Source: Variovorax sp.
GTDB lineage: Bacteria; Pseudomonadota; Gammaproteobacteria; Burkholderiales; Burkholderiaceae_C
Reading direction: 5' to 3'
Assembly (NCBI GenBank): GCA_017744935.1
Contig: JAGIAI010000021.1
Location: forward strand, 1 to 64,000
Length of the DNA stretch: 64,000 bases
The notes under the pieces were generated by a model. It saw nothing but the letters and a program-made list of their open reading frames with translations. It was not told where the DNA came from and did not search any database. Position 1 is the first letter of the stretch. Every line of letters starts with the position of its first letter. A program made the translations under genes and the position numbers. Below, one piece after another: positions 8,511 to 17,794 of the stretch.

Positions 8511-9803
8511 ATGCGGACCGTCATCGCTCTGTCGCCAACAGTCGCCAGCATCCGCGACATGAGCTCATCGTTTGGTCCGATCGTCGTCGAGCACATGCCG
8601 CCCGCCCGGCGCTCGATGCGCATTGCGGTGGTCACCGAGACCTATCCGCCCGAAGTCAACGGTGTGGCCCTCACCCTGCAGCGGGTGGTGGAGGGACTGC
8701 GCGCGCTCCAGCACGACATCCAGCTGGTCCGGCCGCGCCAGACGGACGGCGATCTCGCCCGGCGCCTGGACCGGCTCGACGAGGTGCTCGTGCGTGGCGT
8801 GCCGATCCCGCGCTATCCCGAAATGAAGATGGGCATGCCCGCCAACAAGGCGCTTGTGCAACTCTGGAGCCGCCAGCGGCCGGACCTGGTCTACATCGCC
8901 ACCGAGGGGCCGCTCGGCTGGTCGGCACTGCAGATCGCCCGCAAGCTCAGGCTGCCCGTGTGCTCGGACTTCCGCACCAACTTTCATGTCTACAGCCGGC
9001 ACTACGGCATCGGCTGGCTGTACCGGCCGATCATGAGCTACCTGCGCAAGTTCCATAACCGCACCGCTTTCACGATGGTGCCCAGCGAGAGCCTCCGGCA
9101 GCAGTTGCGCGGCCACGGCTTCGAGCGCCTGATGCTGGTCACGCGCGGGGTCGACACCGAGCAGTTCACGCCCGCGCGGCGCAGCGAGGCGGTGCGCGCG
9201 CAATGGGGTGCCTCCCCCGACACGCCGGTCGCGCTGTACGTGGGGCGGCTGGCCACCGAAAAGAACCTCGACGCACTGGCCAATGCCTTCCGCGCCATGC
9301 AGGCACAGGATGCGGCCACGCGCCTCGTCGTGGTGGGCGAAGGCCCTGCCGCGCCGCAGCTCGCCGCCGCGGTGCCCGATGCGATCTTCGCCGGCACGCG
9401 GCGCGGAGAAGACCTCGGCGCGCACTATGCCTCCAGCGACCTGTTCATCTTCCCGAGCATGACCGAGACCTTCGGCAACGTGACGCTCGAGGCCATGGCC
9501 AGCGGACTCGCGGTGCTGGCCTACGACCATGCGAGTGCCGGACAGATGATCCACAGCGGCAGCAACGGCCTGCTCGCACCGCTGGGCGACGAGCAGACGT
9601 TCGTTCGGCTGGCGCGCGAACTCGTGGCCGGGGGGCGCGACGCCGCGCGGCAGATGGGCTTGCGTGCGCGCGAGAGCGCCGGCGAAGCAGGCTGGGACCG
9701 CATCGTCGCGCAGGTGGAAGAAGTGCTCTACGCCACCATCGCCGCGGGAGAAACGTCGCAAGTGGCCGATGCGCGCGGCCGCACGATCGCCGGCGCAGCC
9801 TGA
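8511..9803 (+). CDS. GT4-family glycosyltransferase (MgtA-like, GDP-mannose-type)
   Basis: Up to 430 residues with two Rossmann-like GT-B domains. The core begins MRIAVVTETYPPEVNGVALTL (ATG 8616); 8511 and 8559 are longer alternatives and no ribosome site decides between them. The acceptor half carries DFRTNFHVYSRHYG. The donor half has LYVGRLATEKNL, VVVGEGP and FPSMTETFGNVTLEAMASG, whose E-x7-E pattern is the GT4 nucleotide-sugar site. Relatives add mannose or glucose to diacylglycerol or other lipids at the cytoplasmic face. The neighbourhood of lipid enzymes fits that role. Confidence 0.85.
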   Translation: MRTVIALSPTVASIRDMSSSFGPIVVEHMPPARRSMRIAVVTETYPPEVNGVALTLQRVVEGLRALQHDIQLVRPRQTDGDLARRLDRLDEVLVRGVPIPRYPEMKMGMPANKALVQLWSRQRPDLVYIATEGPLGWSALQIARKLRLPVCSDFRTNFHVYSRHYGIGWLYRPIMSYLRKFHNRTAFTMVPSESLRQQLRGHGFERLMLVTRGVDTEQFTPARRSEAVRAQWGASPDTPVALYVGRLATEKNLDALANAFRAMQAQDAATRLVVVGEGPAAPQLAAAVPDAIFAGTRRGEDLGAHYASSDLFIFPSMTETFGNVTLEAMASGLAVLAYDHASAGQMIHSGSNGLLAPLGDEQTFVRLARELVAGGRDAARQMGLRARESAGEAGWDRIVAQVEEVLYATIAAGETSQVADARGRTIAGAA

Positions 9804-9830
9804 AGCGCCCCGGACGCAACGTCGTCAGCG

Positions 9831-11096
9831 CTAGGATGTGAACTGCCTGTCCGCGCTCGGGCCGAGGCGGCGCTCGATGCCGTGCTCGCGCCAGATCAGA
9901 AGCGCGATCGCAGCGGCCACGAGTAGCCCCAGGATCCACATCAACGGCACGATCGGCACATCCATCGCGATCAGTGCCGCATAACCGGCCAGCATCATCA
10001 GCACGTTGAGGTTCTCGTTGAAGCCCTGCACCGCGATCGAGCGGCCCGCGCTCAGCAGGTTGTAGCCGCGGTGCTGCAGGAGCGCATTGAGCGGCACCAC
10101 CAGGATGCCGCCCACCGCGCCAACGAACACCAGAAGCAATACCGCCAGCCACAACGCATCGGTCGACGCCACCATGGGCATGCACAGCCCCAGCAGCACG
10201 CCCGCCGGGAGTACCCGCTTGGCGCGGCCCAACGCCACGTGGCGTCCCGCAAGCCCGGCACCCGCGATCACGCCGACGGCCACCGCCACCTGCAGGTAGG
10301 CCGCGCGCTCCAGCGTGAGGCCAAGGAGTTCGGTGGCCCATTTGAGGACCGCGAACTGCAGCGTCGCCCCGACGCCCCAGAAGGTGCTGGTGACCGCGAG
10401 CGAGAGCCCGCCGTCGCGATCGCTCCACAGCGTGCGGTTCGCCTTGCGGAATTCGCGTATCAGCACCAGCAGGTGAAGGCGTTTCGGCGGCGCATAGCGC
10501 GCGCCGCTGTCGGGTACGCCCGCATTCATCAGCGCGGCGATCAGGTAGGCGGCCAGCAGCACGGCCATCGACAACTGCAGGGTGCTGGCGGCACACGCCG
10601 CGAACCAGTCCCGCATGGCGAGACCGGCCGACGAGCCCCGGAGCACGTCCGCCACCAGCAGGCCGCCCAGCACCGTGCCCAGCAGCGCCGCGCAAACGAC
10701 GGAAACCTCGATCCATCCATTGGCCGCAACCAGGCGGCGCGGCCCGACCATCTCGGTGACCAGTCCGTACTTGGCCGGCGCATACGCCGCTGCGCCGAAG
10801 CCCACCACCGCGAAGGCCACGAGCGGGTTGATACCGGCCATGAGCAGGGCGACGCCCACCAGCTTGACCCCATTCATCGCGGTCATGAGCCGGGCCTTGG
10901 GCATGGCGTCGGCCAGCGGGCCGATCATGGGCGCAAGCACCACGTAGGACAGCGTGAAAGCGAACTTGAGCAGCGGCGCCCACCACAGCGGCGAGGCGCG
11001 CTCTTGCAGCAGCGCGATGGCGACGATCAGCAGCGCGTTGTCCGCCAACGCGGAGATCGCCTGGCCGGCGATCAGCAAGTAAAAGCCCCGCGGCAT
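9831..11096 (-). CDS. lplT: Lysophospholipid transporter LplT (MFS)
   Basis: This 421-residue major-facilitator protein has about 12 hydrophobic segments. The N-terminus (YLLIAGQAISALADNALLIVAI) and the LPL-specific segment AYAPAKYGLVTEMVGPRRLVAANGW match LplT. Known LplT flips lysophosphatidylethanolamine inward so that Aas can reacylate it. An aas gene is not in the window, but a PlsC-type acyltransferase is present further on. The gene is convergent with the glycosyltransferase. Together with psd it points to phosphatidylethanolamine turnover as the theme of this region. Confidence 0.88.
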   Translation of the reverse strand: MPRGFYLLIAGQAISALADNALLIVAIALLQERASPLWWAPLLKFAFTLSYVVLAPMIGPLADAMPKARLMTAMNGVKLVGVALLMAGINPLVAFAVVGFGAAAYAPAKYGLVTEMVGPRRLVAANGWIEVSVVCAALLGTVLGGLLVADVLRGSSAGLAMRDWFAACAASTLQLSMAVLLAAYLIAALMNAGVPDSGARYAPPKRLHLLVLIREFRKANRTLWSDRDGGLSLAVTSTFWGVGATLQFAVLKWATELLGLTLERAAYLQVAVAVGVIAGAGLAGRHVALGRAKRVLPAGVLLGLCMPMVASTDALWLAVLLLVFVGAVGGILVVPLNALLQHRGYNLLSAGRSIAVQGFNENLNVLMMLAGYAALIAMDVPIVPLMWILGLLVAAAIALLIWREHGIERRLGPSADRQFTS

Positions 11097-11174
11097 TCAG
11101 CGGGTGCGGCAGGGCGCCATGTCTTGATCCATGGACGCCGATGCTCGCCGGGCGCGATGACGCCCGCGTGAATG

Positions 11175-11318
11175 CTACTTCGCCACGCCGGGCTGTGCCT
11201 GCGCCGCCGAGACGGCTTCAGCCTGCACTTCGGCGCGGCTGCGGCCCGGGGGCTGTTGCGCGTGGACGGTGCGTGTCACCAGCCAGGCCACGACAGTCGT
11301 TCGGATACTTGTTTGCAT
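11175..11318 (-). CDS. Short DUF4148-like secreted peptide, probably a remnant
   Basis: The frame encodes 47 residues from ATG 11318: a signal-like segment (MQTSIRTTVVAWLVTRTVHAQQ) and then GRSRAEVQAEAVSAAQAQ. The R-(S/T)-R-A-E-V-Q-A-E string just after the signal is the hallmark of DUF4148, a family of roughly 100-residue exported proteins common in Burkholderiales. The conserved C-terminal half is missing, so this may be a truncated copy. No ribosome site is clear. Confidence 0.45.
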   Translation of the reverse strand: MQTSIRTTVVAWLVTRTVHAQQPPGRSRAEVQAEAVSAAQAQPGVAK

Positions 11319-11439
11319 GCGAGCGTAGTTGTGCCTCGTGGCCGGTCCGTGACGCCGGAGGCCGACCCTGTCCGCTGGTGGGACGTTCATCCGCGTGAGA
11401 CAGAAAAGGAGGGATTGCGGGCAGCAATTGGGGTTTCAC

Positions 11440-11475
11440 CCCCGACCGTACGAAATATGTCTCTCGTATTCGGGG
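11440..11475. promoter_or_regulatory. Two-part inverted repeat upstream of the NRPS
   Basis: CCCCG (11440-11444) and TACGA (11449-11453) are mirrored by TCGTA (11464-11468) and CGGGG (11471-11475). The dyad is centred 54 bp before the NRPS start and could be an operator or a transcript hairpin. No regulator gene is adjacent. Confidence 0.35.
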
Positions 11476-11511
11476 TATTGTCTGACCCAAACCTGACACG
11501 GAGTTCGTATA

Positions 11512-14500
11512 TTGGTCCGGATGGATATCGGCGGAGAAGCCTCACAACACCCAGCCTCACTCTCGTCTGCGCAGCGACGCCTTTGGTTCATCGATCGGAT
11601 CAAGGCCGGTGTCCGCGATGCTTACCACCTTTCGGGTGCGTTGGAGTTTGAAGGCCGGCTCGATGAAGACGCTCTCCACCTGGCTCTCGAGACGCTGATG
11701 GTGCGCCATGAAGTTCTGCGCACAACCTTCGAGGAAGTCGACGAGGAGCCGATGCCGCGCATTGCGCCGCCAGCGCGGTTTCCGTTGCGAATCGACGATC
11801 TGCGCCATCTCGGCACCAAAGCCATCGAGGCGGAACGCGAACGGCAGATCCGCGAAGAATGCTCGGCACCCTTCGATCTCGACCAAGGTCCGCTGTTCCG
11901 GGGACGGCTGCTGCGGCTTGGCGCACAGCGACACACGCTGGTGCTCTGTGCGCATCACATGGTGGCAGATGGCTGGTCAATCGCCGTTTTCATGAAGGAC
12001 TTGGCGGCTGTCTATTCCGCTTTCGCCGAGGGCAAGCCGAATCCGTTGCCGGAACTGCCCGCGCACTACGGCGACTACGTGGCCGAGGAGCGGGAGCGGG
12101 CTGCATCGCCCGCGCGCCAGGCGCGTCTCGAATACTGGCGACGTCAGCTCGAAGGCGCGCCCGAGCTGCTCGACCTTCCCACGGACCGGCCGCGTCCCGC
12201 TGTGCAGGACCATGCAGGCAACCGCGTCGACATCGTGTTTCCGGCGCCGCTGGTCGCCGCGCTTCGCGAATGGGCGAGGAGCCGAGGCGCCACGCTGACC
12301 ACGGCGCTGCACGCGGGGCTGAACGTGCTGTTCTCGCGCCTCACCGGCCAGTCGGACATCGTGATCGGCACGCCCGTCGCGAATCGCCGACGTCCGGCCT
12401 ACCGGCAGGCGGTGGGATTCTTCGTCAACACCGTCGCGCTGCGCACCGACCTGAGCGACGACCCGACCGCCGATGCGCTGCTCGAGCGGGTCCGCGGCAT
12501 CGGGCAATCGGCGTACCTGCGGCAGGACGTGCCCTTCGAGCAGGTGGTGGAACTGGTGCGGCCGGCGAGAAACCCGAGCCACAGCCCGATCTACCAGGTG
12601 TTGATGGTCATGCAGAACTTCGAGACGGAGCGCATCGACCTGCCGGGCGCGACCCTGCAGCTGGTCGAGGTGCCGCCCCAGAGCGTGGCCTCGGACATGG
12701 TGCTGCTGTTCCGCGAGACCGCCAATGGCCTGCTCGGCCGCATCGCGTATGCCACCGCCCTCTTCGACCGCACGACCATCGAGCGCTGGGCGGGCTACCT
12801 TCTGCGGCTGCTCGAAGCGATGGCGGCGGACGGCACGCAGCGGGTCGCCGTCCTTCCGGTGATGGGCGACCACGAGCGGAGCCTGCTGCTCGACAGCTTC
12901 AACGACACGCGCGTCGCACATGGCGGCGATGCGCGGGTCCATGCGCTCTTCGAGGCGCAGGCCGCGCGCGCGCCGGAGGCCGTCGCACTGGTCGCCGACC
13001 ATCGCAGCTTGCGCTATGGCGAACTCGACACGCAAGCGAATCGCCTCGCCCATCGGCTCCAGGCGGAAGGGCTCGGGCGCGGAATGCGAGCGGCCCTGTT
13101 TCTCGGACGCGGCGCGGACTTGGTCGTGGCGATGCTCGCCGTGCTCAAGACCGGCGCAGCCTATGTGCCGCTGGACCCGACCGATCCGCCGGAGCACGTC
13201 GCACACATCCTGGACGATGCCGCCCCGCATGTGCTGTTGACCCAGAAGCGCCTGCTGGCCGCCCTGCCGCACAGACGACCAACCCCGGTCATCGTCGATG
13301 CGGAGCCCGCGTCCGATGCGAACGCCGGTCCGGTAGAGGTCGAGGTCCATTCCGACGATCCCGTTTACGTGGTCTACCCTTCGGGCTCGACCGGCACACC
13401 GAAGGGTGTCGCGATGCCGCACTCGGCACTCACGAACCTGATCCAGTGGCAAGCGCGTCATCGGGACGGCCAGCCCGCGCCGAGGACGCTGCAGTACGCC
13501 GCGATCGGATTCGACGTCGCATCCAGAGAGATATTCACCACGCTCTGCTGCGGCGGCACGCTGGTGCTGATCCACGAAGGCGCGCGCCGCAACATGGCCG
13601 CGGTACTCCGTGTGCTGCGCGAAGAACGCGTTGAGCGGCTGATCCTTCCGTTCATCGCCCTGCAGCATCTGGCCGAACAGGCGGCGACCTCCGGCGACCC
13701 GCTGCCGCCGCTCAAACAGGTGATCACCGGCGGCGAGCAGGTGCGCATCAGCCCGGAAATCCGCGAGCTCTTCGCGCGACTGGGCGGCTGCCGGCTGCAG
13801 AACCAGTACGGTCTCGCCGAATACCCGGTCGCGACCGCGCTCGACCTGGAAGGCGCGCCGCACGAATGGCCGCTGATGCCGTCGATCGGCCGCCCGATCG
13901 ACAACACGACGGTGCGCATCCTGGACGGTCTGCGCCAGCCGGTGCCGATCGGCGTCAAGGGCGAGATCTGCATCGGCGGCGCGGGCATGGCGCTCGGCGA
14001 CCTCGGACAGCCGGCGCCGGACGGGGCGGCCTTCTTCGACGACCCCTTCGCCTCACGCGCTGGAGCTCGCCTCTACAAGACCGGCGACATCGGCCGCTGG
14101 CGCAGCGACGGAAGCATCGAGTACGTCAGCCGTTGCGACGACCAGGTCAAGCTGCGCGGTTTCGGCGTCGAGTTGGCCGACATCGAGGCCCACATCGGCC
14201 AGCATCCGTCGGTCGCCGATGTCACGGTGCGGGTGCAGGAGGACGAAACCGGCCAGAAGCGCCTGGTGGCTTACCTGACCCTGGTGCCGGGCGCGCAGCC
14301 CCTCAGCAGCGGCGGCAAGATCGATCGCCGCGCCTTGTCACTGCAGGTGCTTGAGAGCGGCGGCGGCGAGCGCGTGATGCCGCGGAGCAACACGGAGCAG
14401 ACGCTGTGGGAAATATGGCGCAGCGTGCTGCACGTCACCGACTTCGGCGTGGACGACAGCTTCTTCGACCTGGGCGGCCATTCGCTGTTGACGATGCAGG

Positions 14501-17500
14501 TGGCTTCGCGCATCCGGCAGCAGCTCGGCATCGAGATTCCACTGGCACTGCTGTTCGAACATCCCACCATCGCGCGGCTCGCCGCGCGGCTTGACGAAGA
14601 ATTGCCGCGTATCTGGTCGACCGCGCCGGCGTCGATCCCGTGTGTGGCGCGCGACGGGCCGCTGCCGGTGTCGCTGTCGCAGCGACGCATGTGGGTCATC
14701 CAGCAGTTCGACCCCACCTCGGTCGCCTACAACGTCGCAGTCTCGCTGCGCCTGCGCGGTGCGCTGGACCACGATGCCATGCGGCTTGCGTTCGACCGGC
14801 TGGTGGAGCGGCACGAAGGCCTGCGCACCTGGTTCGAGATGCACGACGACGAACCGATGCAGCAGATCGCGCCATCGATGCAAGTCGAGATCGAGCGGAT
14901 CGACCTGCGCGCGCACCCGGTCGAGCATCGCTTGCAAGAGGCACGAGCCCTGCTCCAGGACCGCGGATCGCGGCCATTCGACCTGACGCATGCGCCGCTG
15001 CATTTTCCGACGGTCGTCATCCTCGGGGACGAGGATCATCTGTTCTTCTGGCGCATGCATCACGCGATCACCGACAACTGGTCGATCGCGATCCTGATGC
15101 GCGATCTGCTGGCGCTGTACGCGTCGCTGTCGAACCACGAGCCGGCGGAGCTGCCGCCGCTCGGCATCGAGTACGCGGACTACGCGGCATGGCAGCGGTC
15201 GCCGGCCGCGACCGCGCAGCGGCAGCGCCAGATCGATTTCTGGGTTGAACGGCTGCGCGACCTGCAGCCGCTCAACCTGCCCACCGACTATCCGCGACCG
15301 CTGCTGCCGAGTTTCCGCGGCGCGAAAGTCTCGATGGCGCTATCGCCCGCGATGCGCGACAGCCTGCGCGGCTTCTGCGGGCGCCATGCGGTCACGCCGT
15401 TCGTGGTGCTGCTCGCAGCCTTCAAGCTCATGCTGTCGCGTCACTGCGCAAGTCACGACATCGCGGTGGGCACGCCGATCGCCAATCGTCATCACCTGGT
15501 GACCGAGCAGCTCGTCGGCACCCTGGTCAACACGCTCGTCATGCGCACCGATCTCGCGGGCAACCCGGACTTCGCCGGGCTGGTGCAGCGGGTCCGCGCG
15601 ACCGCTCTGGAGGCGTACGCCCACCAGGACGCGCCCTTCGACGAACTCGTGGAAGTGCTGGGGCAGGACGGCCGCATCCATCCCGAGGGACTGGTGCGTA
15701 CCCTGTTCAATGTGCTGAACGCGCCGCTGGGGAAGCTGCCATCGGTGGATTTCAGCTACGAAACGTTCGAGCTCGAAGGCACAGCAGCCCAGTTCGATCT
15801 CTCGATTCACGTGGACACCGAGTTCGGCCATCGGATCCATCTCGAGTATTCGACCGACATCTTCGCCGCCGAAACAGCCGAGCGCATGCTCGAGGACTAT
15901 TTATGGCTGGTCGACCAGGTGCTCGCCGACGAGCACAGGCCGATCGCAGACTACGCGATCGTCGCGCCCGCGCAACTGGCCTTGCTGCGCGACCGGTGGA
16001 ACGCGACGCAACGCGCGCTTCCGCCGGAGTTGCTCATCCACCGTTACCTGCATTGCAAGGACCCGGCGCGGGCCGAACGGATCGCGGTGTTCGATTCGCA
16101 GGGGCGGCGCATGACCTACGGCGAGCTGAATGCGTCGTCGGACCGGCTCGCATCGGCGTTGCGCGCGCATGGCTATGGGCGTGGCCACCGCCTCGGCCTG
16201 AGCCTCGCGCGGGACGCGAGCATGCTCGTGGCACAGCTCGCGGTGCTCAAGTCCGGGGCCGCCTATGTGCCGCTGGACCCCGGCTTTCCGGTCGACCGGC
16301 TGAGCTACATGGCCAGCGACGCCGAGCTCTCGGCCATCCTGGTACGGCCCGACATGGCCGGGCCATTCAGCGCGACGGGCATTCCCTTGCTGGACCCGAT
16401 CGAACTCGCGCAGCAGTCCGCGGGCACAGAGTCGGAGCTTCTGCACCCTGACCCGGAGCGCGACGCGCGCCCGCTCGATCCGGCCTACTTCATCTACACC
16501 TCCGGTTCGACCGGCCGACCGAAGGCGGTCGCGGTGCCGCATCGGGCGGTCGTGAATTTCCTGGCCTCGATGGCGCGGGAACCGGGCCTCGATGCATCCG
16601 ATCGTCTGGTGGCCGTGACCACCCTCTCCTTCGATATCGCGGTGCTCGAACTGCTGCTGCCGCTCGCGGTCGGTGCGCAGGTGGTGATTGCCGACGGCGA
16701 CCATGTCCGCGACCCGATCCGGCTGCGCACGCTCATCGAGCGGCACGACGCGACCGTGATGCAGGCCACGCCTTCCTTGTGGCGCGCCCTGCTCGACATC
16801 GGGTGGACCGGCCGGCCGGGCTTCCGCGCGTTGGTCGGCGGTGAGCCCCTGCAGGCGACGCTGGCCGAGCAACTGCTGTCGCGCTGCTCGGCGCTCTGGA
16901 ACATGTACGGCCCGACGGAAACCACCGTGTGGTCCACCACCTGGAAGGTGGATGCGCCGCGACTCGGCGTTTCCATCGGGCGGCCGATCGACAACACCTC
17001 GGTCTGGGTGCTCGACGCCAACGGCCTGCCCTGCCCCATCGGTGTTCCTGGCGAGCTTTGCATCGGAGGCGCGGGCGTGACGCTCGGCTATCACAAGCGC
17101 AAGACGCTGACGGACGAGCGCTTCGTCGTGGACCGCTGGAGCGACGAGGCCGGTGGCCGGCTCTATCGCACCGGCGACCTGTGCCGCTGGCGCCATGACG
17201 GGCTGCTGGAGCACCTGGGTCGTCTCGATCATCAGGTCAAGGTCCGGGGTTTCCGCATTGAATTGGGCGAGATCGAAGCGGCGCTGCTGGACCATCCCGA
17301 GGTTGCCCAGTGCGTGGTCGTCACGCGCGCCGGGGGCGAGGACGATGTGCGGCTCGTCGGGTATGTGGTGGCGCACTCGCCGGACCTGCGCTTGGCCGCA
17401 TTGCGCGAGCACCTGCAGGCATCGCTTCCTGAGTACATGGTGCCGCAGCACCTCGTGGTGTTGCGGGCGATGCCGCTGCTGCCCAACGGCAAGGTGGACC

Positions 17501-17790
17501 GCAATGGACTGCCGGCGACGGTGGTCGACCCCTCGCTCACGGAGGGTGTGGCGCACCAGCCGCCATCCACCGAAGAAGAGAGGGTGATCGCCGAGATCTG
17601 GTCCGAACTGCTCGGCGTTGAAATCGTCGGACGCAGCGACAACTTTTTCGAGCTCGGCGGCCATTCGCTGCTGGCGATGCGCGCCGTGAACGCGACGAAG
17701 CAGCGGCTGGGCCTGGAGATCGCGCCACGACGACTGGTCTTCGAGACCCTGCGCCAGCTCGCGAATCCTGAGAACGCGGGGATGTCCTAG
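11512..17790 (+). CDS. Two-module non-ribosomal peptide synthetase, C-A-T-C-A-T, no release domain
   Basis: The protein has 2092 residues. TTG at 11512 lies 8 bp after GGAG (11500-11503) and is preferred to ATG 11521. Condensation 1 (about 15-440) has HHMVADG at 148. Adenylation 1 (about 470-945) has YPSGSTGTPKG at 622, NQYGLAE and YKTGD, but lacks the LPxYM (A9) segment: VPGAQP runs straight into LSSGGKIDR (K936). Carrier 1 is FFDLGGHS (Ser991). Condensation 2 (about 1045-1480) reads HHAITDN at 1183, with Asn in place of the usual Gly. Adenylation 2 (about 1530-2000) is complete: YTSGSTGRPKA at 1662, NMYGPTE, YRTGD, LPEYMVP, LPNGKVDR. Carrier 2 is FFELGGHS (Ser2052). The chain then ends, with no thioesterase, reductase or terminal C domain. 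No MbtH or tailoring genes lie nearby. My hand-read A2 code (D-I-L-S-L-G-M-V-W-K) resembles glycine codes; A1 (D-V-R-I-I-G-Q-V-A-K) I cannot assign. Confidence 0.93.
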   Translation: MVRMDIGGEASQHPASLSSAQRRLWFIDRIKAGVRDAYHLSGALEFEGRLDEDALHLALETLMVRHEVLRTTFEEVDEEPMPRIAPPARFPLRIDDLRHLGTKAIEAERERQIREECSAPFDLDQGPLFRGRLLRLGAQRHTLVLCAHHMVADGWSIAVFMKDLAAVYSAFAEGKPNPLPELPAHYGDYVAEERERAASPARQARLEYWRRQLEGAPELLDLPTDRPRPAVQDHAGNRVDIVFPAPLVAALREWARSRGATLTTALHAGLNVLFSRLTGQSDIVIGTPVANRRRPAYRQAVGFFVNTVALRTDLSDDPTADALLERVRGIGQSAYLRQDVPFEQVVELVRPARNPSHSPIYQVLMVMQNFETERIDLPGATLQLVEVPPQSVASDMVLLFRETANGLLGRIAYATALFDRTTIERWAGYLLRLLEAMAADGTQRVAVLPVMGDHERSLLLDSFNDTRVAHGGDARVHALFEAQAARAPEAVALVADHRSLRYGELDTQANRLAHRLQAEGLGRGMRAALFLGRGADLVVAMLAVLKTGAAYVPLDPTDPPEHVAHILDDAAPHVLLTQKRLLAALPHRRPTPVIVDAEPASDANAGPVEVEVHSDDPVYVVYPSGSTGTPKGVAMPHSALTNLIQWQARHRDGQPAPRTLQYAAIGFDVASREIFTTLCCGGTLVLIHEGARRNMAAVLRVLREERVERLILPFIALQHLAEQAATSGDPLPPLKQVITGGEQVRISPEIRELFARLGGCRLQNQYGLAEYPVATALDLEGAPHEWPLMPSIGRPIDNTTVRILDGLRQPVPIGVKGEICIGGAGMALGDLGQPAPDGAAFFDDPFASRAGARLYKTGDIGRWRSDGSIEYVSRCDDQVKLRGFGVELADIEAHIGQHPSVADVTVRVQEDETGQKRLVAYLTLVPGAQPLSSGGKIDRRALSLQVLESGGGERVMPRSNTEQTLWEIWRSVLHVTDFGVDDSFFDLGGHSLLTMQVASRIRQQLGIEIPLALLFEHPTIARLAARLDEELPRIWSTAPASIPCVARDGPLPVSLSQRRMWVIQQFDPTSVAYNVAVSLRLRGALDHDAMRLAFDRLVERHEGLRTWFEMHDDEPMQQIAPSMQVEIERIDLRAHPVEHRLQEARALLQDRGSRPFDLTHAPLHFPTVVILGDEDHLFFWRMHHAITDNWSIAILMRDLLALYASLSNHEPAELPPLGIEYADYAAWQRSPAATAQRQRQIDFWVERLRDLQPLNLPTDYPRPLLPSFRGAKVSMALSPAMRDSLRGFCGRHAVTPFVVLLAAFKLMLSRHCASHDIAVGTPIANRHHLVTEQLVGTLVNTLVMRTDLAGNPDFAGLVQRVRATALEAYAHQDAPFDELVEVLGQDGRIHPEGLVRTLFNVLNAPLGKLPSVDFSYETFELEGTAAQFDLSIHVDTEFGHRIHLEYSTDIFAAETAERMLEDYLWLVDQVLADEHRPIADYAIVAPAQLALLRDRWNATQRALPPELLIHRYLHCKDPARAERIAVFDSQGRRMTYGELNASSDRLASALRAHGYGRGHRLGLSLARDASMLVAQLAVLKSGAAYVPLDPGFPVDRLSYMASDAELSAILVRPDMAGPFSATGIPLLDPIELAQQSAGTESELLHPDPERDARPLDPAYFIYTSGSTGRPKAVAVPHRAVVNFLASMAREPGLDASDRLVAVTTLSFDIAVLELLLPLAVGAQVVIADGDHVRDPIRLRTLIERHDATVMQATPSLWRALLDIGWTGRPGFRALVGGEPLQATLAEQLLSRCSALWNMYGPTETTVWSTTWKVDAPRLGVSIGRPIDNTSVWVLDANGLPCPIGVPGELCIGGAGVTLGYHKRKTLTDERFVVDRWSDEAGGRLYRTGDLCRWRHDGLLEHLGRLDHQVKVRGFRIELGEIEAALLDHPEVAQCVVVTRAGGEDDVRLVGYVVAHSPDLRLAALREHLQASLPEYMVPQHLVVLRAMPLLPNGKVDRNGLPATVVDPSLTEGVAHQPPSTEEERVIAEIWSELLGVEIVGRSDNFFELGGHSLLAMRAVNATKQRLGLEIAPRRLVFETLRQLANPENAGMS

Positions 17791-17794
17791 CGCA

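Larger units (their letters stand above)
11097..11511. other. 415 bp intergenic region between lplT and the NRPS gene
   Basis: It holds a DUF4148-like micro-gene (11175-11318, minus strand), a small hairpin CGGGCG/CGCCCG (11149-11166), and an inverted repeat just before the NRPS (11440-11475). The rest shows no recognisable gene. Confidence 0.6.

Noticed and set aside
11149..11166. CGGGCG/CGCCCG hairpin as a terminator
   Set aside because: It lies upstream of the lplT start and has no U-run, so it does not fit termination of a neighbouring gene.
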